Shown: positions 1-5,486 of the stretch, piece by piece
How positions within the stretch are numbered: position 1 is the stretch's first letter
How the letters are laid out: every line of letters begins with the position of its first letter
Source: Ideonella_A sp031398385
Lineage (GTDB): Bacteria > Pseudomonadota > Gammaproteobacteria > Burkholderiales > Burkholderiaceae_C
Assembly (NCBI GenBank): GCA_031398385.1
Contig: JANNNE010000266.1
Location: 1-9,014 of the forward strand
DNA length: 9,014 nucleotides
Reading direction: 5' to 3'
Position numbers and translations under genes: made by a program
The notes under the pieces: generated by a model
Seen by the model: only the letters and a program-made list of their open reading frames with translations
Told to the model about the DNA's origin: nothing
The model's database searches: none

Positions 1-348
1 AGTTCAGTGGTAGCCCGCATTGGAGTGGCCAACCACGAAGCGATTGCCGCTGCCAAGGGCGGCGTCGAAGCCCTGGTGCGCAGCGCCGCGGCCACCTATG
101 CGTCACAAGGCCTGCGCATCAATGCCGTGGCGCCAGGCATGACAGACACCCCCATGACGGCCAACATGCTGAAATTGCCTGCCATGCGCGAGGGCGCTGC
201 GCGGCAGTACCCGCTGGGCGGCGTACAGACAGCCGACCAGGTGGCCGATGTGATGGCATGGCTGCTCGGCGACGGTGCGGCGCGACTTACCGGGCAGGTG
301 ATTGCCGTGGACGGCGGTTTCACCACCGTGCGGCCGCTCGTGAAGTGA
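1..348 (+). CDS. SDR family oxidoreductase, C-terminal part (5' end outside window)
   Basis: This is the C-terminal part of a short-chain dehydrogenase/reductase, about 115 residues; the frame is open to the window edge, so the N-terminal Rossmann GxxxGxG half lies upstream. Visible family landmarks are the Ser at 4-6, the Lys at 58-60 in the segment HEAIAAAKGG, the LRINAVAPG segment (LRxNxVxPG, nicotinamide-side loop), then TPMT, and the terminal TGQVIAVDGG typical of NAD(P)-dependent SDRs. Oddity: in the YxxxK motif the residue four before Lys is Ile (codon 46-48), and it lies 13 residues after the Ser, exactly where the catalytic Tyr normally sits. It may therefore be a divergent or non-classical SDR. 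The substrate is unknown. The small Cys-rich gene follows 48 bp later on the same strand and is probably co-transcribed. Confidence 0.9.
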   Translation, partial: SSVVARIGVANHEAIAAAKGGVEALVRSAAATYASQGLRINAVAPGMTDTPMTANMLKLPAMREGAARQYPLGGVQTADQVADVMAWLLGDGAARLTGQVIAVDGGFTTVRPLVK

Positions 349-396
349 TCTCGAAAGGGCTGCCGAAGGCAGCGAAGTGACATCGAGGAGTTGCAA

Positions 397-555
397 ATGA
401 ACGAAGACCCGCGCTGCTGCGGCAGCGGCACCTGCATCATCGACGCCGAAGGCCGTTGCTGGTGTGGCCAACGATGGGACGGTCAGAAGATGTGCCACCC
501 TGACCCGATCCGGCTGGCCGAAACCGCCGCGCCGCAAGAGAAGGACGAAGATTGA
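397..555 (+). CDS. Small cysteine-rich protein (52 aa), unknown function
   Basis: A 52-residue reading frame starts at ATG with a strong ribosome binding site (GAGGAG at 385-390, 6 bp before the start). Six cysteines fall at residues 7, 8, 13, 21, 23 and 33, with the pattern CC-x4-C-x7-C-x-C-x9-C; WCGQRWDG sits in the middle and the tail is acidic (QEKDED). No signal peptide or membrane segment is visible, so it is likely cytoplasmic. The cysteine spacing suggests metal binding, but that is inference. It follows the SDR gene by 48 bp and is probably in the same transcript; the convergent ubiG stop lies 87 bp downstream. I do not recognise a named family. The strong RBS and ordered Cys pattern argue that it is real. 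Confidence 0.75.
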   Translation: MNEDPRCCGSGTCIIDAEGRCWCGQRWDGQKMCHPDPIRLAETAAPQEKDED

Positions 556-642
556 AGAAGCCACCGGCAGGCCGCTCGCTTCGGTCCGACCATCGAGGTT
601 AATGGCGGGCGGCTCCGTCCGAGACATGACCAAGCCGCGCGC

Positions 643-1449
643 CTATCCGGCGTCGGATGAACGGGATCGACCGGCAGCGGAGGTCTGGCCCACGGCCTTG
701 TCCGGCTTGCTGAAGCTGGCGATGTAGTTGACTGCCAGACCGCGGGTCCACCAGGCCCGGTGGATGGCCGGCAGGTAAGCCATGCCGCGGCGCTCGCCGG
801 CGGCCAGCCCGCAAGCTGCGGCAGCCTGCGCCAGCTCCTCGGGCCGCACGAACTGCGCCCAGTGGTGCGTGCCCCGAGGCAGCACCCGAAAGACCATCTC
901 GGCGCCGACGATCGCGGCCAGGTAGCTGCGCAGCGTGCGGTTGATGGTCGATGCCAGCAGCAGGCCGCCGGGCACCAGATGCGCCACTGCATCGCGCACG
1001 AAGGCCGGTACGGCGTCGACGTGTTCGACCACTTCGAGCAGCAGCAGGACATCGAAGCGCTCACCGTCGTGCAGTGCGGCATCGGGCTCGCCGACCCGGT
1101 AGTCGATGGTGAAGCCAGCGGCCTTCGAATGCAGCCGCGCCGCGGCGATATTGTTGGCTGCGGCATCGACGCCGACAACCAACGCACCGCGGGCCGCCAG
1201 CGGTTCGCACATCAGCCCGGCTCCGCAACCTACGTCGGCAATGCGCAAACCCTGCAGCGCGCCGACCGGGCGTCCGAAGCGCCCGGCGATCTGTTCGAGC
1301 ACATAGCCGAGCCGCAGATCGTTGACCACGTGCAGCGGTCGCATCGGACCGGTGCGGTTCCACCAGGTGGCGGCCAGGCGGTTGAAGCGTGCGACCTCGT
1401 CGCTGCGGATGGTGCTGGTCGGGTTCATGGATGGCTTGTCGATGGTCAT
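643..1449 (-). CDS. ubiG: UbiG/Coq3-type ubiquinone biosynthesis O-methyltransferase
   Basis: The 268-residue product is a class I SAM-dependent methyltransferase matching UbiG/Coq3, which methylates both ring hydroxyls (the 2-polyprenyl-6-hydroxyphenol and demethylubiquinol steps) in ubiquinone synthesis. Motifs: ARFNRLAATWWNRTGPMRPLH near residues 20-40 (family WW...PLH), motif I DVGCGAG at 72-78, acidic residue D95 in VVGVD for the SAM ribose, LLEVVEHV (motif II region), LVPGG, STINRT and GTHHWAQFVRPEEL, the last two very typical of UbiG. E. coli UbiG has 240 residues; the excess is at both ends, including a Ser/Arg-rich tail after NYIASFSKP. The ATG at 1449 lies 3 bp after the coq7 stop; the ATG at residue 8 is an alternative start. 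The RBS is weak, so translational coupling to coq7 is likely. It is the last gene of the oxidoreductase-coq7-ubiG operon. Confidence 0.9.
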   Translation of the reverse strand: MTIDKPSMNPTSTIRSDEVARFNRLAATWWNRTGPMRPLHVVNDLRLGYVLEQIAGRFGRPVGALQGLRIADVGCGAGLMCEPLAARGALVVGVDAAANNIAAARLHSKAAGFTIDYRVGEPDAALHDGERFDVLLLLEVVEHVDAVPAFVRDAVAHLVPGGLLLASTINRTLRSYLAAIVGAEMVFRVLPRGTHHWAQFVRPEELAQAAAACGLAAGERRGMAYLPAIHRAWWTRGLAVNYIASFSKPDKAVGQTSAAGRSRSSDAG

Positions 1450-1452
1450 GGC

Positions 1453-2055
1453 TCAGATCCGGCGGCAAATCTTCACCGCCCCGCGCGAGCCCGCGCCGAC
1501 CGCCCAGATCCACAGACGAAGCACCGGGGACGCCGGGGCCGCCTGGCTGTCGAAGCGCGCGGCGGCATCGTCGCGGTGATCGATTTCGTCGGCCCGGAAC
1601 GAATGCAGCTGCGCCCGCAATGCCTGCAGGGAGGCCTGCGTGCGAGCCGGATCGAGTCGGTCGATGGCCTCGATCTGTTCGGTGTAATGCTGGTCGACGA
1701 AGGTTTCGACGGCCTCGATGGTGGCGTACACCGCCCGCGGCCCGACCCACGCCGGCAGCGCGCCGGTCAGCCATCCAGCGGCGCGCCACAGCGGCAGCAG
1801 CCGGCTGCGGTGTTGCGGCGCCAGCAGCTGCTCGATCGCAGCAAGGTGCGCCGCTTCCGTGGCAAGGTGCCCTTGCGCAAAGCTCCTTGCAGCTGCGTCG
1901 CGCGTGGTTGCAAGAATGCCGCGGTAGATCATCACGGCACCCGTCTCGCCGGCGTAGTCGGTGCGCAGGTCGGCCACCAGCCTCGAGGGCAGCGGACGGG
2001 CATCGTGAGGTGCGGGCCTCGCCGGCCAAGCCGAGCCGACCGATTCGGCCATCAC
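1453..2055 (-). CDS. coq7: Coq7-type di-iron demethoxyubiquinone hydroxylase
   Basis: The 200-residue product belongs to the Coq7 family, ferritin-like di-iron monooxygenases that hydroxylate 2-polyprenyl-3-methyl-6-methoxy-1,4-benzoquinol late in ubiquinone synthesis at the inner membrane. All six expected iron ligands are visible: E37 in YAGETGA, E67 and H70 in ATEAAHL, E117 in AVETFVDQHY, and E157 and H160 in DEIDHRD. The hydrophobic segment around residues 86-113 fits the membrane-associating helices. GGAGG (about 7 bp before) serves the GTG start at 2055; the adjacent ATG at 2052 is an alternative one residue shorter. The start overlaps the stop of the upstream oxidoreductase gene, and ubiG follows after 3 bp, giving a tightly coupled operon. 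Many proteobacteria use Coq7 instead of the flavoprotein UbiF. Confidence 0.92.
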   Translation of the reverse strand: MMAESVGSAWPARPAPHDARPLPSRLVADLRTDYAGETGAVMIYRGILATTRDAAARSFAQGHLATEAAHLAAIEQLLAPQHRSRLLPLWRAAGWLTGALPAWVGPRAVYATIEAVETFVDQHYTEQIEAIDRLDPARTQASLQALRAQLHSFRADEIDHRDDAAARFDSQAAPASPVLRLWIWAVGAGSRGAVKICRRI

Positions 2056-3200
2056 AGGTGCGCCTCCAATTGCTGTCCAAGATCTTGATCAACCGCGGTG
2101 AAACCGCTGTGTCCGCTGCGCTGAGTCAAACTCTCGGCCACTGCTCGCGCCATGTCGATCCCGCTGCGGTGGACCCGGTCGACCTGACTCGCAACAACAC
2201 TGTCACCGCAAACGCCAAGTTGCACCCTGTCGTCCCACAAACACTCGGTTCGCCGGGGCGGGGCGGCAGGCGTTTCAACAAAGGCATGGCGCCACTGGTG
2301 CGCCTGGAGATAGTTGGGCGTCACCGGCCGACCTGCGTGCGCCCGAAAGTTTTCGAGCAGCAGTTCGGCCACGGTCTCGGCGTCCACATCCGCGTGCTGC
2401 AAGGACCACCGCTCGTCGGCTTCGACGAACCAGCGCTGGGGTCCGATGGCCAGGCGCCCCGGCTTGCTGTGCATGGCGGCGACGCGCTCGATGGGGCTGC
2501 CCTGGAATTCACGGTAGCCGGGCAAGGGGACAGGTCGTTCGGTCCCCAGCAGCAGCACCCAGCGGCTGCGGTAGCGCACCGTACGCAGGGCAGCGGTCAG
2601 CTCTGAAGACTCGTGCACGAGCTGCACTGCCAGGGGTGCCGGTATGGCGAACACCAGGGCTTGAAAGTCCTCTTCAATCTCGCCCACGGCGCTGCTCAAC
2701 ACCCACCTGGTGGCTCTGTGCCGGGCCTCCACGATGCGGGTGTTCAATCGAACCTGCAATGGCCGCGCAAGGGCATCGGCCAGGGCCACCATCGACGGCA
2801 CGCCGACCGCGCCCATCAGTTTCAGGGTGCGCTCGACATCCGCTTCGTCTTCGTTCTGTTTCCAGGCTTTGCTGTTCCGTTCCTCTTCAGCGGGCGTGGC
2901 CGCAACGGTCCATGGGTGCAGTGCGGCCAGCTCGCCCGGTGCTTGAACGGCATGAGTGGCCAGACGGGTGGCCCCGCTGATGCACTGGGCCCCATCATCG
3001 AACAGTCCCACGCGGGTGCCGCGTGAACTGCAGCGCCCGCCCAGGCGAGCATCGGCTTCGAAGACGACGGGATCGCAGCCACGAAGGCGCAACTCCCGAG
3101 CGCAGGTCAAACCGGCGATGCCGCCGCCGACGACTGCGACGCGCGGTGGCGACTGGGCGATCAACAGGCTGTCCCAAGCGCTGCTTCTATGATCCTGCAT
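2052..3200 (-). CDS. Renalase-like FAD/NAD(P)-dependent amine oxidase family oxidoreductase
   Basis: This 382-residue flavoprotein has the COG3380/renalase-like layout. The N-terminal ADP-binding fold VAVVGGGIAGLTCA has the GxGxxG glycines at 25-30, the ribose-binding acidic residue is E48 and GGR is at 54-56. FDDGAQ follows (family F.DhGAQ), then GAVGVPSMVALADAL (family VG.P.M..L...L), and near the C-terminus CGDSVVASQVDRVHRSG from residue 331, which matches the flavin-binding GD...G.V..A..SG segment. No signal peptide is seen, so it is probably cytoplasmic. The ATG at 3200 is preceded by GAGGTG with good spacing; the GTG at 3209 falls inside that RBS and is unlikely. It is the first gene of the operon with coq7 and ubiG, divergent from the sigma factor gene. 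The substrate is unknown; family members include renalase-type dihydronicotinamide oxidases. Confidence 0.85.
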   Translation of the reverse strand: MQDHRSSAWDSLLIAQSPPRVAVVGGGIAGLTCARELRLRGCDPVVFEADARLGGRCSSRGTRVGLFDDGAQCISGATRLATHAVQAPGELAALHPWTVAATPAEEERNSKAWKQNEDEADVERTLKLMGAVGVPSMVALADALARPLQVRLNTRIVEARHRATRWVLSSAVGEIEEDFQALVFAIPAPLAVQLVHESSELTAALRTVRYRSRWVLLLGTERPVPLPGYREFQGSPIERVAAMHSKPGRLAIGPQRWFVEADERWSLQHADVDAETVAELLLENFRAHAGRPVTPNYLQAHQWRHAFVETPAAPPRRTECLWDDRVQLGVCGDSVVASQVDRVHRSGIDMARAVAESLTQRSGHSGFTAVDQDLGQQLEAHL

Positions 3201-3236
3201 GGCTCTCACCTCTTCTGCCGTGATTGGCTGGCCTCG

Positions 3237-3266
3237 TAGTAACGCCGCCGCATTGAAAAAGTTGCA
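3237..3266 (-). promoter_or_regulatory. Candidate ECF-type promoter for oxidoreductase-coq7-ubiG operon
   Basis: On the minus strand TGCAACTTT (3266 to 3258) has the AAC core of ECF sigma -35 elements (E. coli RpoE: GGAACTT). Sixteen bases after TGCAACTT lies TTACTA (3242 to 3237) as a possible -10. Transcription would start near 3230, leaving a roughly 30-base leader before the ATG at 3200. The same 9-mer faces the sigma gene on the other side. The -10 match is weak, so the call is tentative. Confidence 0.35.
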
Positions 3267-3485
3267 CCTGCGCGGCGAACGAGCGCAGGGGATTCACCCC
3301 GCGGGCCATCGAGGGTTGGTGTTGCGTTCAACGCATGAGGAAGTGACGCTGTCCTGCACAGGGCTCGCGCCCGGACCGCGGGGTCAGGGTCGGTACTCCG
3401 CTCTGGGCTGCCGCTGTCGCGTCGTTGACTTCGGCGGCCGGGCGGTCGCGGGGGCTGCGATGCCACACAATCTTTTTGCGGGCCT

Positions 3486-3514
3486 TGCAACTTTGGCGGC
3501 GCGCCTGAGTAAGG
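3486..3514 (+). promoter_or_regulatory. Candidate ECF-type promoter for rpoE-rseA
   Basis: TGCAACTTT (3486-3494) repeats the motif found in front of the divergent operon and contains the AAC core of ECF -35 elements. A spacer of 16 after TGCAACTT leads to TAAGG (3510-3514). This would put transcription start near 3520 and allow autoregulation by the encoded sigma factor. No experimental consensus for this sigma is known to me; the -10 is poorly defined. Confidence 0.3.
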
Positions 3515-3538
3515 GTAGTGTTGCCGCCAGCGCGATCT

Positions 3539-3562
3539 CGCACAGTCGGTCGCGCAGTCGGT
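3539..3562. repeat. 12-bp near-perfect tandem repeat in rpoE leader
   Basis: CGCACAGTCGGT (3539-3550) is followed directly by CGCGCAGTCGGT (3551-3562), one mismatch in 12, with a further CGGT. It lies between the candidate sigma-gene promoter and its start codon. It could be a regulator site or simple slippage. Confidence 0.55.
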
Positions 3563-3605
3563 CGGTGCCGCGATGCCGGTTCGAGCGTGGTGCAAGGGGG
3601 GCCAG

Positions 3606-4208
3606 GTGAGCGAAGTCCTGCTCGCAGGCGCCATCGACGCGGTGCTGGTCGCGCGGGCTCAGCAAGGCGAGACCGTCGCGTTCGAAGTGCTGGTGGTGAA
3701 GTACCAGCGGCGGGTTGCGGCAGCGATCCGGCGCTTCGTGCGTGACGATCCGGTCACCGAGGAGTTGACACAGGAGGTTTTCTTGAGCGCCTTTCTTGCC
3801 TTGGCCAGCTTCAGGCCCGATGGTGATTTCGCGGCTTGGCTGTTCACGATCGCCCGCAACGCGGCCAGGAGTTATTTGCGCAGCGGGCAGAACCGGCAGG
3901 ACGACCGTCCGGTTGCGGTGCTCGACAATCCGGGGGAGGACGACCGATTCGGAGCCGCTCCAAGTCCCGAGGAAGAGGCCATGGCGCAGCAGCTGTTCGA
4001 ACGCATCGACGCCGAAGTTGCGGCCTTGCCCGAGGTCCAGCGCCGAGCGCTGTTGATGCGCGAAGTCGACGGGCTCGACTACAAGACCATCGCGGCGGCG
4101 CTCGGGCAGCCCGTGAACACCGTCAAGTCCCACATTTTCCGGGCGCGTGACGCGATAGCCCATCGCGTACGCCCGCTTCTTGCACCCACGCGCGACAGGC
4201 GCTGGTAG
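3606..4208 (+). CDS. rpoE: ECF sigma factor, RpoE-like
   Basis: The 200-residue product is an RNA polymerase sigma-70 family extracytoplasmic-function factor close in layout to E. coli RpoE (191 aa). Region 2 runs from about residue 22 to 95: GETVAFEVLVVKYQRRV, then TEELTQEVFLSAFLALASF (polymerase binding) and DFAAWLFTIARNAARSYL (-10 recognition). After an acidic linker, region 4 covers about 140-190 with LPEVQRRALLMREVDGLDYKTIAAALG and the helix-turn-helix NTVKSHIFRARDAI that reads the -35. I chose the GTG at 3606 because a purine-rich RBS (AAGGGGGG) precedes it and it gives the family N-terminus VSE. The ATG at 3573 would add 11 residues. The anti-sigma gene follows after 10 bp. Likely targets include its own promoter and the divergent operon (inference). 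Confidence 0.93.
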   Translation: MSEVLLAGAIDAVLVARAQQGETVAFEVLVVKYQRRVAAAIRRFVRDDPVTEELTQEVFLSAFLALASFRPDGDFAAWLFTIARNAARSYLRSGQNRQDDRPVAVLDNPGEDDRFGAAPSPEEEAMAQQLFERIDAEVAALPEVQRRALLMREVDGLDYKTIAAALGQPVNTVKSHIFRARDAIAHRVRPLLAPTRDRRW

Positions 4209-4218
4209 GAGCCATGCC

Positions 4219-4431
4219 ATGAACGACGCCGCACGCCTGCTGGACGGCGAACTGACGGAAGCCGAGTTGACGACATTGCTCGAGCGCCTGAAGCAAGATG
4301 CCACGCTGCGCGACGAAATCTCGGCGCAGCAGCTGATCCGCGACGGCTTGGCTGGGCTTCGTTCACCGGACGCTGGCTACACGTTGCGCATCCTCGCCGC
4401 GGTGCGACGAGCTCAACAGCGCAAGGCTTGA
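4219..4431 (+). CDS. rseA: Minimal RseA-like anti-sigma factor (N-terminal domain only)
   Basis: The 70-residue product matches the cytoplasmic sigma-binding domain of RseA: LLDGELTEAELTTLL (RseA: LMDGE...SEL), then QQLIRDGLAG (RseA: YHLIRDSMRG) and TLRILAAV (RseA: SSRVMAAI). It lies 10 bp after the sigma gene and has AGGA 8 bp before its ATG. Unlike the roughly 200-residue membrane-spanning RseA, it stops after this domain: no transmembrane segment, no periplasmic part, and no Cys or His, so it is not a zinc-binding (ChrR/ZAS) anti-sigma either. No plus-strand frame in the next 150 bp shows a membrane segment that a frameshift could rejoin. It should be a soluble sigma-binding protein whose release signal is unknown. 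Confidence 0.8.
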   Translation: MNDAARLLDGELTEAELTTLLERLKQDATLRDEISAQQLIRDGLAGLRSPDAGYTLRILAAVRRAQQRKA

Positions 4432-4664
4432 ACGAGGTCTTCGGCAGGTGCAAGCGTTGCCGGGCCACACTGCGGCCGCAGGTGCGGTTCAGGACTGCGT
4501 TGCCTGCCCCGGGCTACGGCGGGCAACGAGTTCGTCGATGCGCGCCATGACCAACGCGCCGGTCGCCGAGTAGGGATCGAACTCCGGCCAGACGATCTTC
4601 GTCTGCGGGTCCACGTCGGACAGGCTGACCCGTGCCATCGACCATCCACGGTAGCGCCGCTCGG

Positions 4665-4680
4665 TGGTGCTCTGATGCTC
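4665..4680. repeat. 8-bp near-tandem duplication at second BLUF frameshift
   Basis: TGGTGCTC (4665-4672) is followed by TGATGCTC (4673-4680), one mismatch. Deleting one unit rejoins ELLHCES to TTERRYRGWSM in a single frame. Confidence 0.75.
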
Positions 4681-4845
4681 TCGCAGTGAAGCAGTTCGAG
4701 GTCCTTGTGGCGCGGGTCTGCATGAATGCGCGCATACAGACCCGTCACCTTGCTGCGCTCCTCCTCAAGCGCCTGCAAATACACACCCTGGCCCTCGCAG
4801 AGCATTCCGGTGATGTCGTTTTGCGTGTTCCAGGCTTGGGCCTTG

Positions 4846-4863
4846 CGCCAGATCGCCAGATCG
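4846..4863. repeat. 8-bp perfect tandem duplication at first BLUF frameshift
   Basis: CGCCAGAT occurs twice in tandem (4846-4853, 4854-4861) and continues with CG. Deleting one unit rejoins TDSIWR to KAQAWNTQND in a single frame. Confidence 0.85.
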
Positions 4864-5043
4864 AATCGGTGAGCGCAGCGGTCTCCGGACCTACGGGTCT
4901 GCTCAAGTAGATCAGGCGGACCAGCATACTTCGAATCTTAGAGTGTTGACGCCGACCTCGGATTGAGCCATCAGAAGCCCTTTCGCCGACGGACTGTCGA
5001 GCCAGCTGCATCGGCCGCAAAACTGCGCAGTCCTTGAACACTT

Positions 5044-5104
5044 GACGTGGGTACCTGGCTCAGTCGATTTTCGGCACGTGGCTCAGATCTCGGTCGGCGA
5101 CAAC
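5044..5104. mobile_element. Possible IS21-type terminal repeat relic
   Basis: TGGCTCAG occurs at 5056-5063 and 5079-5086, 23 bp apart, each preceded by a purine/pyrimidine AC box and each repeat ending in TCGG. Regularly spaced imperfect repeats of this kind resemble the multiple terminal repeats at ends of IS21-family elements, a recognition made from memory. No istA or istB is present, so this would be a solo end left after deletion. It lies exactly where the neighbouring coding remnant (5105-5430) stops making sense, which fits truncation by an insertion. Confidence 0.35.
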
Positions 5105-5430
5105 AGCCCGGGTGCAGAAAGACGATCGAGCGTTCCAGCATGGCCAGCACCATGGGCTGCTCCGCCGTCGGGAATAGGTCGGCCACCATCGGGCCGACCT
5201 TTGCTCGGGTCAGGGCGGTGACATCCCGGTTGATGACCGGCAGGGATGCCATGCGATCGTGTGCGCTGAGTTACCGCGGACAACAAGGCATCGCGCAACG
5301 TCGCGGAACCCTGTCTGGCGGTTTCGAAGAGGTTCGAGCCCAGCCAGCCTCGAAATTCCGGGTCGTGGTCTCCGGCCTGCAGGTAGTGCTGGGCCGCGGC
5401 GTCCCATTGCGATAGAGGATTTGGTCATGG
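5105..5430 (-). pseudogene. Frameshifted, truncated remnant of an unrecognised protein
   Basis: Pieces in different frames read like parts of one globular protein on the minus strand. They are MTKSSIA from ATG 5430; then QWDAAAQHYLQAGDHDPEF and RGWLGSNLFETARQGSATLR with DALLSAV (about 5411-5270); then LSAHDRMASLPVINRDV and TALTRAKVGPMVADLFP with TAEQPMVLAMLERSIVFLHP (about 5267-5115). Single-base shifts near 5411 and 5268 would join them. The protein sense is lost near 5110, next to the possible IS end. I do not recognise the family and no catalytic motif is visible. It lies 56 bp downstream of abiEii on the same strand. Confidence 0.6.
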
Positions 5431-5486
5431 CAAGAGGTGCCGGGGTTTTCTCGCATTCACGGACAACCCTTGGGAGCGTTGCGTCA

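Larger units (their letters stand above)
3201..3605. other. Divergent intergenic region between oxidoreductase operon and rpoE
   Basis: These 405 bp contain no gene I can support. The long minus-strand frame through here has no recognisable motif and would overlap the start of the sigma gene. The region holds two outward-facing TGCAACTTT motifs (separate entries) and a 12-bp near-perfect tandem repeat at 3539-3562 in the sigma-gene leader. Both flanking transcription units must start here. Confidence 0.7.
4489..4927 (-). pseudogene. BLUF-domain blue-light sensor, disrupted by two frameshifts
   Basis: Three consecutive minus-strand segments in three frames together encode a complete BLUF (FAD-based blue-light sensing) protein. 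Segment 1 starts at ATG 4927 with MLVRLIYLSRPVG. Segment 2 holds WNTQNDITGMLCEGQGVYLQALEEE and runs to ELLHCES. Segment 3 holds RRYRGWSMARVSLSDVD and ends at the stop at 4489. Each junction coincides with an 8-bp near-tandem duplication (4846-4863 and 4665-4680). Removing one copy at each leaves exactly 141 codons. In the repaired protein Y7, N31, Q49, W90 and M92 have the spacing of AppA Y21, N45, Q63, W104 and M106. There is no output domain, as in short BLUF proteins that act through a partner. As read, the frame stops making BLUF sequence after residue 25, so it is probably non-functional unless the duplications are errors. Confidence 0.88.

Noticed and set aside
346..399. The SDR stop TGA is in frame with the downstream Cys-rich gene with no further stop, suggesting readthrough or selenocysteine
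   Set aside because: The small gene has its own strong RBS and ATG, the linker is unstructured and Arg-rich, and no SECIS-like structure is evident.
760..2606. Two long plus-strand frames (760-2088 and 1389-2606) opposite ubiG, coq7 and the oxidoreductase gene
   Set aside because: They are antisense shadows in GC-rich DNA, low-complexity Arg/Pro/Ala sequence with no family motif, while the minus strand carries clear enzymes.
3384..4304. 306-residue minus-strand frame opposite the sigma factor
   Set aside because: It is antisense to a well-supported ECF sigma gene, with no recognisable motif.
4470..4481. 12-bp palindrome CTGCGGCCGCAG between rseA and the BLUF remnant, considered as a terminator
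   Set aside because: It has no loop and no T-run on either side; a short GC palindrome is common in DNA of this composition.
4745..5041. Upstream extension of the BLUF first frame to 5041
   Set aside because: The added residues have no BLUF similarity, and the BLUF domain starts naturally at ATG 4927.
5331..5343. 13-bp exact match (GGTTCGAGCCCAG) to the T-arm of the tRNA-Asn, considered as a second att site
   Set aside because: It does not extend into the tRNA 3' end, and it falls inside a coding remnant (WLGSNLF), so coincidence is more likely.
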